A stretch of 64,000 bases of DNA from Patulibacter sp. SYSU D01012 (GCF_017916475.1 NZ_JAFMTB010000002.1:124001-188000), one strand, 5' to 3'. Counted from the first letter of the stretch, positions 26,545-35,129 are shown. Notes: generated from the sequence alone by a model not told the origin. A program made the numbers and translations.

Positions 26545-27315
26545 ATGGCGCGTATCGGCCTTCTGCATCCCGGAGCGATGGGAGCCGCAGTCGGAGCGCA
26601 ACTCGCCGCGGCTGGGCACGAGGTGCTGTGGGCAAGCGCCGGACGGTCGGCGTCCACGGCGGCGCGGGCCGCAAGCGCGGGCCTGGTCGACGTCGTCGAC
26701 GTCGCCGCTCTCGTCAGCCGGAGCGAGCTGGTGGTGTCGATCTGCCCGCCGGACGCGGCGCTCAGCGTCGCGCGCTCGATCGCCGGCTTCGGCGGGCCGT
26801 TCCTCGACGCCAACGCGGTTTCCCCAGGCTCCGCAGCGCTGATCGCGAAGGCGGTCGGCAGCCGGATCACGGACGGCGGAATCGTCGGCCCGCCCCCAAG
26901 GCAGGCGGGTACCACCCGCCTGTACCTCTCAGGTCACCAGGCCGAGCGATTTGCAGACCTCTTCGCCGGAACCGCCATCGATGCGCGGATCCTGCAAGAT
27001 GGCGGCCCGTACGCAGCATCAGCGCTCAAGATGGCATTCGCAGCGTGGTCGAAAGGCAGCGCAGCCCTGCTGCTCGCCGCCGCCGACGCAGCTGACCGAC
27101 TGGGCGTCGGCGACGCGCTCGTCAGCGAGTGGGCCGTCTCCCGCCCAGGGCTCGCCGACAACCTCGACGCCGCCCGCCACAACGCCCACGAGAAGGGCTG
27201 GCGGTGGGCTGGCGAGATGGACGAGATCGCCTCGATGTTCGCCGCCATCGACCTCCCCGCCGGATTCCACACCGCGGCGGCCGACGTCTACCGAGACCCA
27301 CCCGGCACCATCTAA
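26545..27315 (+). CDS. 6-phosphogluconate/3-hydroxyacid dehydrogenase-like protein (DUF1932 type)
   Basis: 256 residues. The N-terminal Rossmann domain has IGLLHPGAMGAAVG, where the first glycine of GxGxMG is replaced (HPGAMG), then VVSICPPDAA and FLDANAVSPGSA. The C-terminal helical domain has GGPYAASALKMAFAAWSKGSAALL, with the Lys in the usual catalytic position, and GWRWAGEMDEIA as in DUF1932 proteins. It probably oxidises or reduces a small hydroxyacid with NAD(P). The substrate is unknown. ATG 26545 is chosen because homologues begin just before this Rossmann strand. Confidence 0.75.
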   Translation: MARIGLLHPGAMGAAVGAQLAAAGHEVLWASAGRSASTAARAASAGLVDVVDVAALVSRSELVVSICPPDAALSVARSIAGFGGPFLDANAVSPGSAALIAKAVGSRITDGGIVGPPPRQAGTTRLYLSGHQAERFADLFAGTAIDARILQDGGPYAASALKMAFAAWSKGSAALLLAAADAADRLGVGDALVSEWAVSRPGLADNLDAARHNAHEKGWRWAGEMDEIASMFAAIDLPAGFHTAAADVYRDPPGTI

Positions 27316-27590
27316 CACCCCACTCCGCTGCCATCCGCGCCAGATCGAGGCACTGCCGCTGGCGTAGGCAACGAAGCTCGCACGGCTGCGGCCACCGACT
27401 GTTGTTGATGGGACGAGCACCTGCCGTGAACGCGTTGTTGCTCCATTCCCGCGGTCTCGAAGAGGCGAGAACGCCGGTCTCGATTTGTCGAGAATCGACA
27501 GCACGGCCGATGCCTGACTCGTGAGGTGCCTGGCCTGCCCCGACACCGGTGCCGTTGGCTGACGCTCGCGGCTGCGACGAGTTCGAACGC

Positions 27591-28214
27591 CTAGCGTTCG
27601 TGATCGGGCCGGTCGGCGCTGTGCTCGCGGCTCCGGCGTTCGGTGAGCGGGTCGAGCAGTTCGCGCATCGCGGCCAGGTTGCCGTTCATCGCCGCGCGCG
27701 ACGCGATGATGTTGCGCTCAGGATCCAGGCGGGACCAGTCCAGGCGGAAGCCCGCCTCGGCGGCCCGCTGGCGGAAGAGCTCCCGGGTGGCGCGTCCGTT
27801 GCCCTCGCGGAACGGGTGCAGCGCGTTCACGTTGCCGATGTGGTGCGCCAGGCGGCCCACGAAGTCCTCGCGTGAGAGACGCGGCGCGGCGGCGCGTCGG
27901 AGCTCGGCGAAGACCTCGCGCGCGGACGTCTCGAGGTGCTCAGGTTGACAGAACAGTGCGCCGGGCTTCGACAGCGGGACGGTGCGCAGCTGACCGGCCC
28001 ACGCGTACAGACCCGCGAAGAGGCGCGCGTGGATCGCCTGCAGGTGCGCGAGGTCGAACGTCGCCGGCGGCGGGTCGCTCAGCAGCTCGAGGTGCGCGAT
28101 CGCGGAGAGCCGCGTCTCGACGAGTCGCAGCTCGTCGGGGTCCGTGATCCCGAGCTCGTTCCGGAGCACCCCTGTGCCGGGATAGACGTACGGGTCTCCC
28201 CCGTCCCGGGCCAT
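27591..28214 (-). CDS. Fic domain AMP-transferase, probable toxin
   Basis: 207 residues. The Fic active-site motif HPFREGNGRATR (His133 to Arg144) is intact, with HHIGNVNALHPF before it as in class I Fic proteins, and LDWSRLDPE after it. These enzymes transfer AMP from ATP to target hydroxyls, often DNA gyrase or topoisomerase IV in toxin-antitoxin forms. There is no inhibitory helix inside the protein; it lies in the upstream antitoxin 12 bases away. The intact motif predicts an active enzyme that would need this antitoxin. Confidence 0.88.
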   Translation of the reverse strand: MARDGGDPYVYPGTGVLRNELGITDPDELRLVETRLSAIAHLELLSDPPPATFDLAHLQAIHARLFAGLYAWAGQLRTVPLSKPGALFCQPEHLETSAREVFAELRRAAAPRLSREDFVGRLAHHIGNVNALHPFREGNGRATRELFRQRAAEAGFRLDWSRLDPERNIIASRAAMNGNLAAMRELLDPLTERRSREHSADRPDHER

Positions 28215-28226
28215 GGCGAACGGTCG

Positions 28227-28454
28227 CTAGCGCTTGTCGACGTGCGGGAAGACCGACTGGAGCGACTCGCCGGCGAGCACGGCCGCACGCGCCCGAGAGA
28301 GGTCGTCGCGGCTGATGAGCCCGTCCGCCCACGCCTGCATGAGCGCATGCGTCTCGTCATCGGGAACGAGCCCCTCGGCACGGAGGGTGCCGACCACGCC
28401 CGCGACGTCACGCCGACGATCACTCACCCGCGGATCGTACCGCTCCGGGAGCAC
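28227..28454 (-). CDS. VbhA-type antitoxin of the Fic protein
   Basis: 75 residues, all helical. It holds TLRAEG (Thr23 to Gly28), a match to the [S/T]-x3-E-[G/N] inhibitory motif by which VbhA/FicA antitoxins push a Glu into the Fic ATP site. The rest (ETHALMQAWADGLISRDDLSRARA) fits the VbhA-like helical core. It precedes the toxin in the operon with a 12-base gap, the usual order. The ATG at 28454 lacks a clear ribosome site; GTG at 28427 is an alternative start that keeps the motif. Confidence 0.75.
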   Translation of the reverse strand: MLPERYDPRVSDRRRDVAGVVGTLRAEGLVPDDETHALMQAWADGLISRDDLSRARAAVLAGESLQSVFPHVDKR

Positions 28455-28489
28455 CGGTCAGCCGTCTTCGGGCGGTCGGCGGTCCGCGA

Positions 28490-29059
28490 CTATTCGCCCG
28501 GGTCGTCGAACTCGCCGAAGTCGTCCTCCAGCCCTGGCAACCCGAGGAGCCGTGCGATCCGCTCGAGGTCTGCGATGCTCCTCGCGCTCACCCACAGTTC
28601 CGACGGCATCTGCTCCAGCCGGTGTTCCGGGGCGTCCTCGGCCGAGGACAGGACGCGTTCGACGTGACGCTCCAACTGGGCGCCCGAGAATCTGGACCAG
28701 TCGGGATGGGACTCGGCGTCGGTGGCCGCGACGTACCAGCCGTCCTTCCTCCAGATGCGTCGCATCGGGAACGGAGGCTCGTCGCGCGGCGAATCGTCCT
28801 CTTCGACGTGGTAGACGCGCTCGGCGAGCCGTTCGAGCGCCTCCGCCGGCAGCAGCCCCGCGGTGACCGCCTCGGCGATGTAGCGGCCCAGCTCGGCTTC
28901 GGTCTCCGCTTCGATGGCCAGGCCGTCGGCCTCCGGATCGAAGAACAGCCCAGCGACTCCGAGCGCCGCGAGGGTCGGATTCCTGCGGATCGCGTCCTCG
29001 ACGTCGTACCCGGACCGACCCACCAGCGAGGCCGTGGCGAGGTAGACGTGCGCGGGCAT
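28490..29059 (-). CDS. Unknown acidic protein next to the Fic operon (189 aa)
   Basis: It begins MPAHVYLATASLVGRSGYD. The first part is mixed alpha/beta (AALGVAGLFFDPEADGLAIEAETEAELGRY). A central segment has PMRRIWRKDGWYVAATDAESHPDWSRFSGAQLERHVERVL, and the tail is rich in Asp/Glu (GLEDDFGEFDDPGE). No family is recognised. It lies upstream of the antitoxin gene on the same strand with 35 bases between, so they may be co-transcribed. No toxin or immunity motif is seen. Confidence 0.55.
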   Translation of the reverse strand: MPAHVYLATASLVGRSGYDVEDAIRRNPTLAALGVAGLFFDPEADGLAIEAETEAELGRYIAEAVTAGLLPAEALERLAERVYHVEEDDSPRDEPPFPMRRIWRKDGWYVAATDAESHPDWSRFSGAQLERHVERVLSSAEDAPEHRLEQMPSELWVSARSIADLERIARLLGLPGLEDDFGEFDDPGE

Positions 29060-29323
29060 GGCGTCACTCAACCACAGAGCCGCTCTGCCGCTCGCGCGAC
29101 CCGGCCGCACCGCGCTTCGGCGGCGATCGCGCATCCCTCCGCGGCGACCCGGGCGTCGCCAGGACGTCGGCGCCCCGCGAGCGCGCCGGCCGCGGACATG
29201 GGCGCGGGTCGTGTCTCGGCGCCGGGTCCTGCGCCGTTCGCGGCCTCCCCGGTCGTGGTCGAGCCGAGGGGTGCGACGTGGCCGCGAGGATGCCACGAAC
29301 GCGAGCGCCGGCGGGGTAGGCTC

Positions 29324-30493
29324 GTGCGCGTGCGTCCCGTCCCAACCGTCCGTGGCGTCTTCGGAGCCGCGGCCTGCGTTCTCGCTCTCTCGGCCGCCAG
29401 CAGCGCGTCGGCGCAGCCGGTGGAGCTGCGCGCGCAGCTGTGGACCGGCGACCCGTTCTTCGGCGTGACGGTCTGCCACGACACCGGATGCTCCACGGGG
29501 CTGATCGACGATCCGCGCGTCGTCACCAGCAGGACGGACGCGAGCGGCCGCGTGACGTTCGACGCGGAGCCTGGGCAGCGCTACGAGATCTTCTGGCGCA
29601 CCGCGGTCCACCGCATCGGCGTCACGCCGAAGAGCGTCAAGACGTTCGCGCTCGGCGACGACACGAGCGCGACCATGGTCTTCGGTCCGTACCTCACCCC
29701 CGGGGACCATCCTGGGCAGAGCGCCGAGGAAGCCGCGATCGTCCAAGGGGTCAACGAGCAGCGCGCGTTGGTGGGGGCCCCGCCGCTGATCGCCGACAAG
29801 AAGCTCTTCGGCGCCGCGGACATGCAGGCGGCCTGGATGCGCCGCACGCAGCGCGTTCCGACGCCCGACGATCCGGACTCATGGGGCGAGGAGCAGTCCA
29901 GCCACTACGAGCGTGCACGGCACTACGGGTTCATCGAGGAGCTCTACACCGGGCGGCTGGCGGAGACCGTCGCCCACCAGGTCGACGGTCCCACGACGTT
30001 GGCCGCGTGGATGCAAAACGCGGACGACCGCTCGCGACTGCTCGACCCCCGCTGGCGGTACATCGGCGTGGGCGCGGACGCCACCTCCTACGCCGCGACG
30101 CTCGCCGAGTACGACACGATGTGCCAGAAGGCGTCGTGCGGACCCCCGGCGTACGACGGCGGAGCCACGCCGCTGATCGCGCCGCCCGCGCAGCTCCCGC
30201 CGCCGCAGGCGCCGCCTCGTTCCGCGCCCGCCTGTGCGCCCCGCTGGCGCACGGCCCCGACCGCCCGGCGCCTCAGCCGCACGCGCGTCCGGCTCACCTT
30301 GCGCGTGCGCTGCGCCGGCCGGACGACGCGGCCGGTCGTCCGGGTCGGCGGCCGGGCACGCGGCAGGACGGTCCGCCTGCGGATGCGCCGGACGCAGACG
30401 GTCGTCACGACGGCGAAGACGCTCCGAGTGGCGCTGCGGACCGGCAGGTCCACGGCCCGGTGGGTCGTCGTGCGGGTCGCGCCCCGCCGCTGA
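29324..30493 (+). CDS. Secreted CAP-domain (SCP/PR-1) protein
   Basis: 389 residues from GTG 29324 (GTG 29330 also possible). A signal peptide (about 1-31, ending SSASAQ) precedes a beta-rich N-terminal domain with two cysteines (VCHDTGCSTG). A CAP domain follows (about 130-270: IVQGVNEQRALVGAPPL, GAADMQAAWMRR, ERARHYGF, AAWMQNADDRSRLLDPRWRYIGVG). A Pro-rich linker and a basic Arg/Thr-rich C-terminal domain with further cysteines end the protein. CAP proteins are secreted; bacterial roles are poorly known. No sortase signal is seen. Confidence 0.8.
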   Translation: MRVRPVPTVRGVFGAAACVLALSAASSASAQPVELRAQLWTGDPFFGVTVCHDTGCSTGLIDDPRVVTSRTDASGRVTFDAEPGQRYEIFWRTAVHRIGVTPKSVKTFALGDDTSATMVFGPYLTPGDHPGQSAEEAAIVQGVNEQRALVGAPPLIADKKLFGAADMQAAWMRRTQRVPTPDDPDSWGEEQSSHYERARHYGFIEELYTGRLAETVAHQVDGPTTLAAWMQNADDRSRLLDPRWRYIGVGADATSYAATLAEYDTMCQKASCGPPAYDGGATPLIAPPAQLPPPQAPPRSAPACAPRWRTAPTARRLSRTRVRLTLRVRCAGRTTRPVVRVGGRARGRTVRLRMRRTQTVVTTAKTLRVALRTGRSTARWVVVRVAPRR

Positions 30494-30508
30494 CGCGCGT
30501 GCCCCGGC

Positions 30509-30536
30509 GCCGCGCCGCCGCCTCGTGCGGCGCGGC
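30509..30536. terminator. Bidirectional terminator between convergent genes
   Basis: Perfect 10-bp stem GCCGCGCCGC (30509-30518) and GCGGCGCGGC (30527-30536), 8-base loop. It lies between the CAP gene (stop 30493) and the minus-strand regulator (stop 30595). Confidence 0.6.
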
Positions 30537-30594
30537 CGGTCGTCGTGGTCCGGCCCCGCGCGCGGTGCGTGGGAGAACCGCCGGCGCGTGGTGC

Positions 30595-31497
30595 TCAGGC
30601 GTTCCGCGGTCGCGCCCCGCCCTCGCCCTCGACGCCCCGTCCCGGGACCTCCCCCGCCGGCCCCTCGGCCGCCCAGCTCGCCAGCAGCGCCAGCGCCCGC
30701 TCGGACGGGCTGCCCGGCTCGACGGTGTAGACGAACAGCGTCTGCTCGTCGGCGTCGGGCACCGGCAGCGCCTCGTAGCTCACGGTCAGGTCGCCCACGA
30801 CCGGATGGCGGTAGCGCTTGCTCCCGTGGCTCTGACGGAGGACGTCGTGGGCGGCCCACCAGCCGGCGAACTCGGGGCTCTTGACGCTCAGCTCCCCCAC
30901 CAGGGCGGACAGCTCGGGATCGTCCGGCCACCGCCCCGCGTCCATCCGCAGCGCGGCGACGTTGTCGCGGGCGATCGCCGGCCAGTCGACGTACCGCTCC
31001 CGGGCGGTGGGATCCAGGAACACCCAGCGGGCGTGGTTGCGCTCGCGCGGCGGCAGGGCGTCGAAGTCGCAGAGCAGCGCGCGGGTCATCGCGTTCGTCG
31101 CCAGCACGTCGAGCCGCCGCCCGACCACGAACGCCGGCGTCGGCAGGGTGTCGAGCAGCCGCCGGACGCCCGGCCGCACCCGCTGCGGCGGCGGGGCCGA
31201 CAACGGCTGGCGCGCCCGGTCGGGCCGCGCCAGGTCGAAGAGGTGCGCGCGCTCGTGCTCGTCCAGCCGCAGCGCCGCGGCGACCGCCTCCAGCACCTCG
31301 GGCGAGACGTTGCGGGCCCTCCCCTGCTCCAGGCGCACGTAGTAGTCGACGCTGACCGCCGCCAGCCGCGCCAGCTCCTCGCGGCGCAGCCCCGGGACCC
31401 GTCGGGTGCCCGGACCGGCCGGCAGACCGACGTCCGCCGGGTCGACCCGCGCGCGGCGCGACCGCAGGAACTCCCGGAGCGCGTCGTTGCCGGCCAT
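30595..31497 (-). CDS. XRE-family regulator with MmyB-like ligand domain
   Basis: 300 residues. An N-terminal helix-turn-helix (RRVPGLRREELARLAAVSVDYYVRLEQGRA, about 32-62) is followed by an MmyB-type PAS-like sensor (about 110-275: PAFVVGRRLDVLATNAMTRAL, NHARWVFLDPTARERYVDW, YRHPVVGDLTVSYEALPVPD). Such regulators usually control the adjacent divergent oxidoreductase; here the alcohol dehydrogenase starts 112 bases away on the other strand. The fatty-acid-like ligand known for MmyB is an inference for this protein. Confidence 0.87.
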   Translation of the reverse strand: MAGNDALREFLRSRRARVDPADVGLPAGPGTRRVPGLRREELARLAAVSVDYYVRLEQGRARNVSPEVLEAVAAALRLDEHERAHLFDLARPDRARQPLSAPPPQRVRPGVRRLLDTLPTPAFVVGRRLDVLATNAMTRALLCDFDALPPRERNHARWVFLDPTARERYVDWPAIARDNVAALRMDAGRWPDDPELSALVGELSVKSPEFAGWWAAHDVLRQSHGSKRYRHPVVGDLTVSYEALPVPDADEQTLFVYTVEPGSPSERALALLASWAAEGPAGEVPGRGVEGEGGARPRNA

Positions 31498-31609
31498 CGC
31501 CCGATTATGCGCGGCGCCGGGCCGGTCGTCATCCCTCTGGGTGGTTCTGCCGGACCCCCGGTCGGTCTGGCCTCTTCACCGTCGCCCCGCGCGGTGGTGG
31601 GGTGTCCCC

Positions 31610-32629
31610 ATGACGACGACACGAGCGGTGCAGGTGGCCGGGCCCGGGCAGGGGCTCGAGCTGGTGGAGCGGGAGCTGCGCGAGCCGGGAGCCGGCGAGG
31701 TGCGCGTGCGGGTGGAGGCGTGCGGCGTCTGCCACTCGGACGCCTTCACCGTCGAGGGCGGGATGCCCGGGATCGCCTACCCGCGGGTGCCCGGGCACGA
31801 GATCGCCGGCACGATCGACGCGGTCGGCGCCGACGTCGTGCCGTGGACCGCCGGGCAACGCGTCGGCGTCGGCTGGTTCGGCGGGCACTGCGGCCACTGC
31901 GACCCCTGCCGGCGCGGCGACCTCATCAGCTGCGAGAACGGGCTCGTGCCCGGCATCGCGTACGACGGCGGCTACGCCGACCACGTGATCGTCCCCCAGT
32001 CCGCGCTGGCCGCGATCCCGGACGAGCTGGCCGCGGCCGACGCCGCCCCGCTGCTGTGCGCCGGCATCACGACGTTCAACGCGCTGCGCGAGAGCGGCGC
32101 CCGGCCGGGCGACCTGGTCGCGATCCTCGGCGTCGGCGGGCTCGGCCACCTGGGCGTGCAGTTCGCCCGCCGGATGGGCTTCGAGACCGTGGCGATCGCG
32201 CGCGGGACGGACAAGGAGGCCCGCGCGCGCGAGCTCGGCGCCCACCACTACGTCGACTCGACGGCGCAGGACGTGGCGCAGGCGCTCCAGGAGCTCGGCG
32301 GCGCGACGACGATCCTGGCCACCGTGACGGCGCCGGACGCGATGAGCGCCGCGGTCGGCGGGCTGCGACCGCGCGGGCGGATGCTCGTCGTCGGCGCGTC
32401 CGCCGACCCGATGCAGATCCCGCCGTTCGCGCTCATCCCCGGCAGCACCGGCGTGCTGGGGCACGCGTCGGGCACGTCGAAGGACTCCGAGGACACGCTG
32501 CGCTTCAGCGTCCTGCAGGACGTGCGTCCCGCGATCGAGACCTACCCGCTCGAGCGCGCCGCCGAGGGCTACGCGCGGATGATGAGCGGCGACGCGCGCT
32601 TCCGCGTGGTGCTCACGACCGGGGCCTGA
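31610..32629 (+). CDS. Zinc-dependent alcohol dehydrogenase (MDR family)
   Basis: 339 residues. Catalytic zinc ligands are in ACGVCHSD and GHEIAG. The structural zinc cluster is complete (CGHCDPCRRGDLISC). The NAD(P) loop is AILGVGGLGHLGVQFA. It resembles the AdhP/AdhA class that reduces aldehydes and oxidises primary alcohols. The gene is divergent from an MmyB-type regulator, its likely controller. The ATG at 31610 lacks a strong ribosome site, but the N-terminus length matches the family. Confidence 0.9.
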   Translation: MTTTRAVQVAGPGQGLELVERELREPGAGEVRVRVEACGVCHSDAFTVEGGMPGIAYPRVPGHEIAGTIDAVGADVVPWTAGQRVGVGWFGGHCGHCDPCRRGDLISCENGLVPGIAYDGGYADHVIVPQSALAAIPDELAAADAAPLLCAGITTFNALRESGARPGDLVAILGVGGLGHLGVQFARRMGFETVAIARGTDKEARARELGAHHYVDSTAQDVAQALQELGGATTILATVTAPDAMSAAVGGLRPRGRMLVVGASADPMQIPPFALIPGSTGVLGHASGTSKDSEDTLRFSVLQDVRPAIETYPLERAAEGYARMMSGDARFRVVLTTGA

Positions 32630-32653
32630 GCGCCAAGGGCCTGCGCGGCGGCG

Positions 32654-33244
32654 TCAGCGCCCTGGCGCCGCGAGCAGCGCCATCGCGCTGTCCACCGACG
32701 CGTGCAGCGACGCGACCGGGTGCCGGGCACGGCCGAGCGTCTCCAGGCCCCGGAGGACGGAGAGCAGCAGCGCCCCCGCGCCGGCCGGGTCCAGGTCGGC
32801 GCGGACGTCGCCCGCCGTCTGGGCGTCGCGGACGCACGCGGTCAGGGCGCGCTCGTAGGCCGCGTAGAAGTCCGTGGCCGTCCGGGCCACGTCGGCGTCC
32901 TCCCCCGCGAGCTCCGCGGTGGCCTTCGCCAGCAGGCAGCCGCGCCGGGGCGCGTCCGGGTCCGACACCTTGCCGCGCAGGTGGGCCTCGAGCCGTGCGC
33001 GGGCGCCGCTCGGATCGCCGGCGAGCTCGTGCTCGATGGCCGCCGCGTGGTCGTCGCAGTACTGCGCAAAGGCCCGCAGGAACAGGCCGTGCTTGTCGCC
33101 GAACGCCCCGTACAGGCTGCTGCGGCTCAGGCCGGTCGCCGCCGTCAGGTGCTCGACGGAGGTCGCCGCGTAGCCCTGGTCGTGGAACACCTCGCGCGCC
33201 TGTCGGGTCACCTGGGGCTCGTCGAAGGTGCGGGGTCGGGCCAT
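32654..33244 (-). CDS. TetR family regulator of the paired SDR genes
   Basis: 196 residues. The N-terminal HTH is typical: VTRQAREVFHDQGYAATSVE, then HLTAATGLSRSSLYGAFGDKHGLFLRAF. The C-terminal ligand domain contains a cysteine (RRGCLLAKATAEL) as in the AcuR/NemR-like TetR group, which respond to electrophiles or aldehydes. It is divergent from SDR copy 2; the nearest operator copy begins 17 bases before its ATG, so it likely represses itself as well. The same operators at SDR copy 1 suggest it acts there in trans. Confidence 0.88.
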   Translation of the reverse strand: MARPRTFDEPQVTRQAREVFHDQGYAATSVEHLTAATGLSRSSLYGAFGDKHGLFLRAFAQYCDDHAAAIEHELAGDPSGARARLEAHLRGKVSDPDAPRRGCLLAKATAELAGEDADVARTATDFYAAYERALTACVRDAQTAGDVRADLDPAGAGALLLSVLRGLETLGRARHPVASLHASVDSAMALLAAPGR

Positions 33245-33260
33245 GGACGAAGCCTACTCC

Positions 33261-33281
33261 GTTCTGGACCGTGCGTTCCGC
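33261..33281 (+). promoter_or_regulatory. Predicted TetR operator, TetR-proximal copy
   Basis: Reads GTTCTGGACCG then TGCGTTCCGC, followed by TATGCTC as at SDR 1. It lies 17 bases upstream of the TetR start, so binding would block both divergent promoters. Confidence 0.72.
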
Positions 33282-33298
33282 TATGCTCGCCGCGGTTG

Positions 33299-33319
33299 GT
33301 TCTGGACTGACCGTTCCGC
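33299..33319 (+). promoter_or_regulatory. Predicted TetR operator, SDR-proximal copy
   Basis: Reads GTTCTGGACTG then ACCGTTCCGC, 20 bases before the SDR start. It is the most divergent of the four copies (GGACTG instead of GGACCG). Confidence 0.68.
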
Positions 33320-33339
33320 AATCGAGAAGAGGTGCACCC

Positions 33340-34089
33340 ATGCAGCAGGTCCTGGCAGGAAAGGTCGCCGTGGTCACCGGCGGCACGAGCGGCATCGGCC
33401 TGGCGATCGCGACCCGCTACGCGGCCGAGGGCGCACGCCTGTTCATCACGGGCCGTCGGCAGGAGGCCCTGGACGCGGCGGTGGCCGCCATCGACGGCGA
33501 CGTGACCGGCGTGCGCGCCGACGCGGCGAGCGCCGCCGACGTCGACGCGCTCGTCGCCGCGGTCCGCGAGGCCGCCGGGCGGATCGACGTGCTCGTCGTC
33601 AACGCCGGCGGCGGCTCCTTCGCGCCGCTCGGGCAGATCACCGAGCAGCAGTACCGCGAGACGTTCGACTCCAACGTCCTCGGCACGCTGCTGACGGTGC
33701 AGGGCGCGCTGCCGCTGCTCGCGGACGGGGCCTCGGTCGTCCTCCTCAGTTCGGACTCGTCGGCGGTCGGTGGCGCCGCGTTCAGCGTCTACGCGGCGTC
33801 GAAGGCCGCGATCCGCAACTTCGCCCGCTCCTGGGCGCTCGACCTGAAGGACCGCGCCATCCGCGTCAACGCCCTCTCCCCCGGACCCACGCGCACGCCG
33901 GGCCTGGTGGGGCTGGCGCCCGAGGGGCAGGGCGAGGGCCTGCTGGGCGCGCTCGCCGCCGAGATCCCGCTCGGCCGCGTCGCCGATCCGTCCGAGATCG
34001 CCGGCGCCGCCCTCTTCCTCGCGTCGCCGGACGCGAGCTTCGTCAACGGCGCCGAGCTGTTCGCCGACGGCGGGCGCACCCAGGTCTGA
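33340..34089 (+). CDS. Classical SDR oxidoreductase, copy 2
   Basis: 249 residues, same length as copy 1 (16402-17151) with about 31 differences by eye. TGGTSGIG, NAG, SSDSS and Y-x3-K (YAASK) are all intact; the central block GGGSFAPLGQITEQQ and the following EFDSNVLGTLL-like region are conserved between copies. It is divergent from TetR with two operators between them. Differences cluster in the C-terminal substrate loop (PEGQGEGLLGALAAEIP versus PEGQYQGLHDALVAEVP), which suggests related but not identical substrates. AGAAG-like ribosome site AGAAGAGG precedes the ATG. Confidence 0.88.
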   Translation: MQQVLAGKVAVVTGGTSGIGLAIATRYAAEGARLFITGRRQEALDAAVAAIDGDVTGVRADAASAADVDALVAAVREAAGRIDVLVVNAGGGSFAPLGQITEQQYRETFDSNVLGTLLTVQGALPLLADGASVVLLSSDSSAVGGAAFSVYAASKAAIRNFARSWALDLKDRAIRVNALSPGPTRTPGLVGLAPEGQGEGLLGALAAEIPLGRVADPSEIAGAALFLASPDASFVNGAELFADGGRTQV

Positions 34090-34173
34090 GCCGCGCCGCA
34101 AGGGCCGATGAGTTCCGGGGCGTCCGGGCGTCTCTCCCTGCGACACCGTCCGTCCCACCCCCGGAGACTCGCC

Positions 34174-34590
34174 ATGCCCCCTGCCGACCACCCCGCCCGC
34201 TCGTTCATCCTGAGCCTGCCCGTCGCCGACGTCTCCCGCAGCCGGGAGTTCTTCGGCCGGGTCGGCTTCGCGTTCGACCCGCGGTTCGCGGACGGCGACT
34301 CCGCGCTGATGACCGTCGCGGAGCACACGTCGGTGATGCTGCACCGCCGCGAGCGCTTCGCCGAGTTCTCCAAGCGGCCGCTCGCCGATCCCACGACGCA
34401 CGCGCTGGCCATCCCGTGCCTGGTCTTGGCCAGCCGCGGCGACGTCGACACGCTGGTGGACGCCGCGCTTGCGGCGGGCGGCACCGTCGCGGACGAGCCC
34501 GAGGACCTGGGATTCATGTACTCCCGGGCGTTCTTCGACCCCGACGGTCACGGCTGGCAGGTGATGTGGGCGGCGGAGGAGGACGCCTGA
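34174..34590 (+). CDS. VOC family (glyoxalase-like) protein
   Basis: 138 residues. It has the vicinal-oxygen-chelate pattern: FILSLPVADVSRSREFFGRVGFAF at the start, SVMLHRRERFAEFSK in the middle and FMYSRAFFDPDGHGWQVMW at the end. This fits the lactoylglutathione-lyase/YaeR-like group. Possible metal ligands are His and Glu in these strands, but not all four classic positions are plain. ATG 34174 is chosen; it follows CCGGAGACTC, a good ribosome site. It lies 84 bases after SDR copy 2 and may be in its transcript. Confidence 0.8.
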   Translation: MPPADHPARSFILSLPVADVSRSREFFGRVGFAFDPRFADGDSALMTVAEHTSVMLHRRERFAEFSKRPLADPTTHALAIPCLVLASRGDVDTLVDAALAAGGTVADEPEDLGFMYSRAFFDPDGHGWQVMWAAEEDA

Positions 34591-34657
34591 CGCCGAGAAG
34601 CGCCGCGGTCGCGGGTGGCGGCGGGCCGGCCGGATCGGGGGCGCCGCCCCGGGGCGC

Positions 34658-35038
34658 TCACGCCCAGGGGTCGGGCCCCCGCTCCGTGTCCCCGCCCTGC
34701 GGCTTTCGGCCCCCGACGCACAGCAGGTCGAGACCGTCCGGACCGGCCGCGAAGGAGCGCCAGACGGCCGGCGCGACGCGGAGCGCGTCCCACGTCTCCA
34801 GGGGGACGGTCTCGTCGTCGAGGCGCGCCCGGCCGCCACCGCCCACGACGACGTAGAGCTCCTCCTGCTCGCGGTGCCGGTGCGTGAACGGCATGTGGGC
34901 TTCCGGACCGTAGGTGAAGCGGCTGACGCCGAGCTCGGGCGACCCGAGCGCCTGACGGGCCATGCGCCACTGCATCGGCGCACCCGCCGGGCTGACGTCC
35001 CGCAGCCGCTCGAAGTTCGTCTTGGTCCAGTCCGGCAC
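34658..35038 (-). CDS. Cupin domain protein (126 aa)
   Basis: The GTG at 35038 has CGGAGGC in front. The product has HMPFTHRHREQEELYVVVGGGGRARLD (cupin motif 1, with H-x-H and E) and WDALRVAPAVWRSFAAG (motif 2, His replaced by Trp/Arg). It therefore probably binds metal weakly if at all. Related small cupins are annotated as sugar- or anti-sigma-like binding proteins without proof. It is convergent with the VOC gene and divergent from the unknown gene at 35130. Confidence 0.72.
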   Translation of the reverse strand: MPDWTKTNFERLRDVSPAGAPMQWRMARQALGSPELGVSRFTYGPEAHMPFTHRHREQEELYVVVGGGGRARLDDETVPLETWDALRVAPAVWRSFAAGPDGLDLLCVGGRKPQGGDTERGPDPWA

Positions 35039-35129
35039 GCGGCGCCTCCGTCGGTGGGCTCGGCGGCACCATAGCGCCACATCCCGTCGCGCTGGGCGGG
35101 ACGGCCGTGGTCTTCGCCATGATGCGGTC

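Noticed and set aside
29440-34089. Open frame of 1549 codons on the plus strand
   Set aside because: Covers the CAP gene in a wrong frame and the antisense of two regulators; only the final SDR copy 2 part is real.
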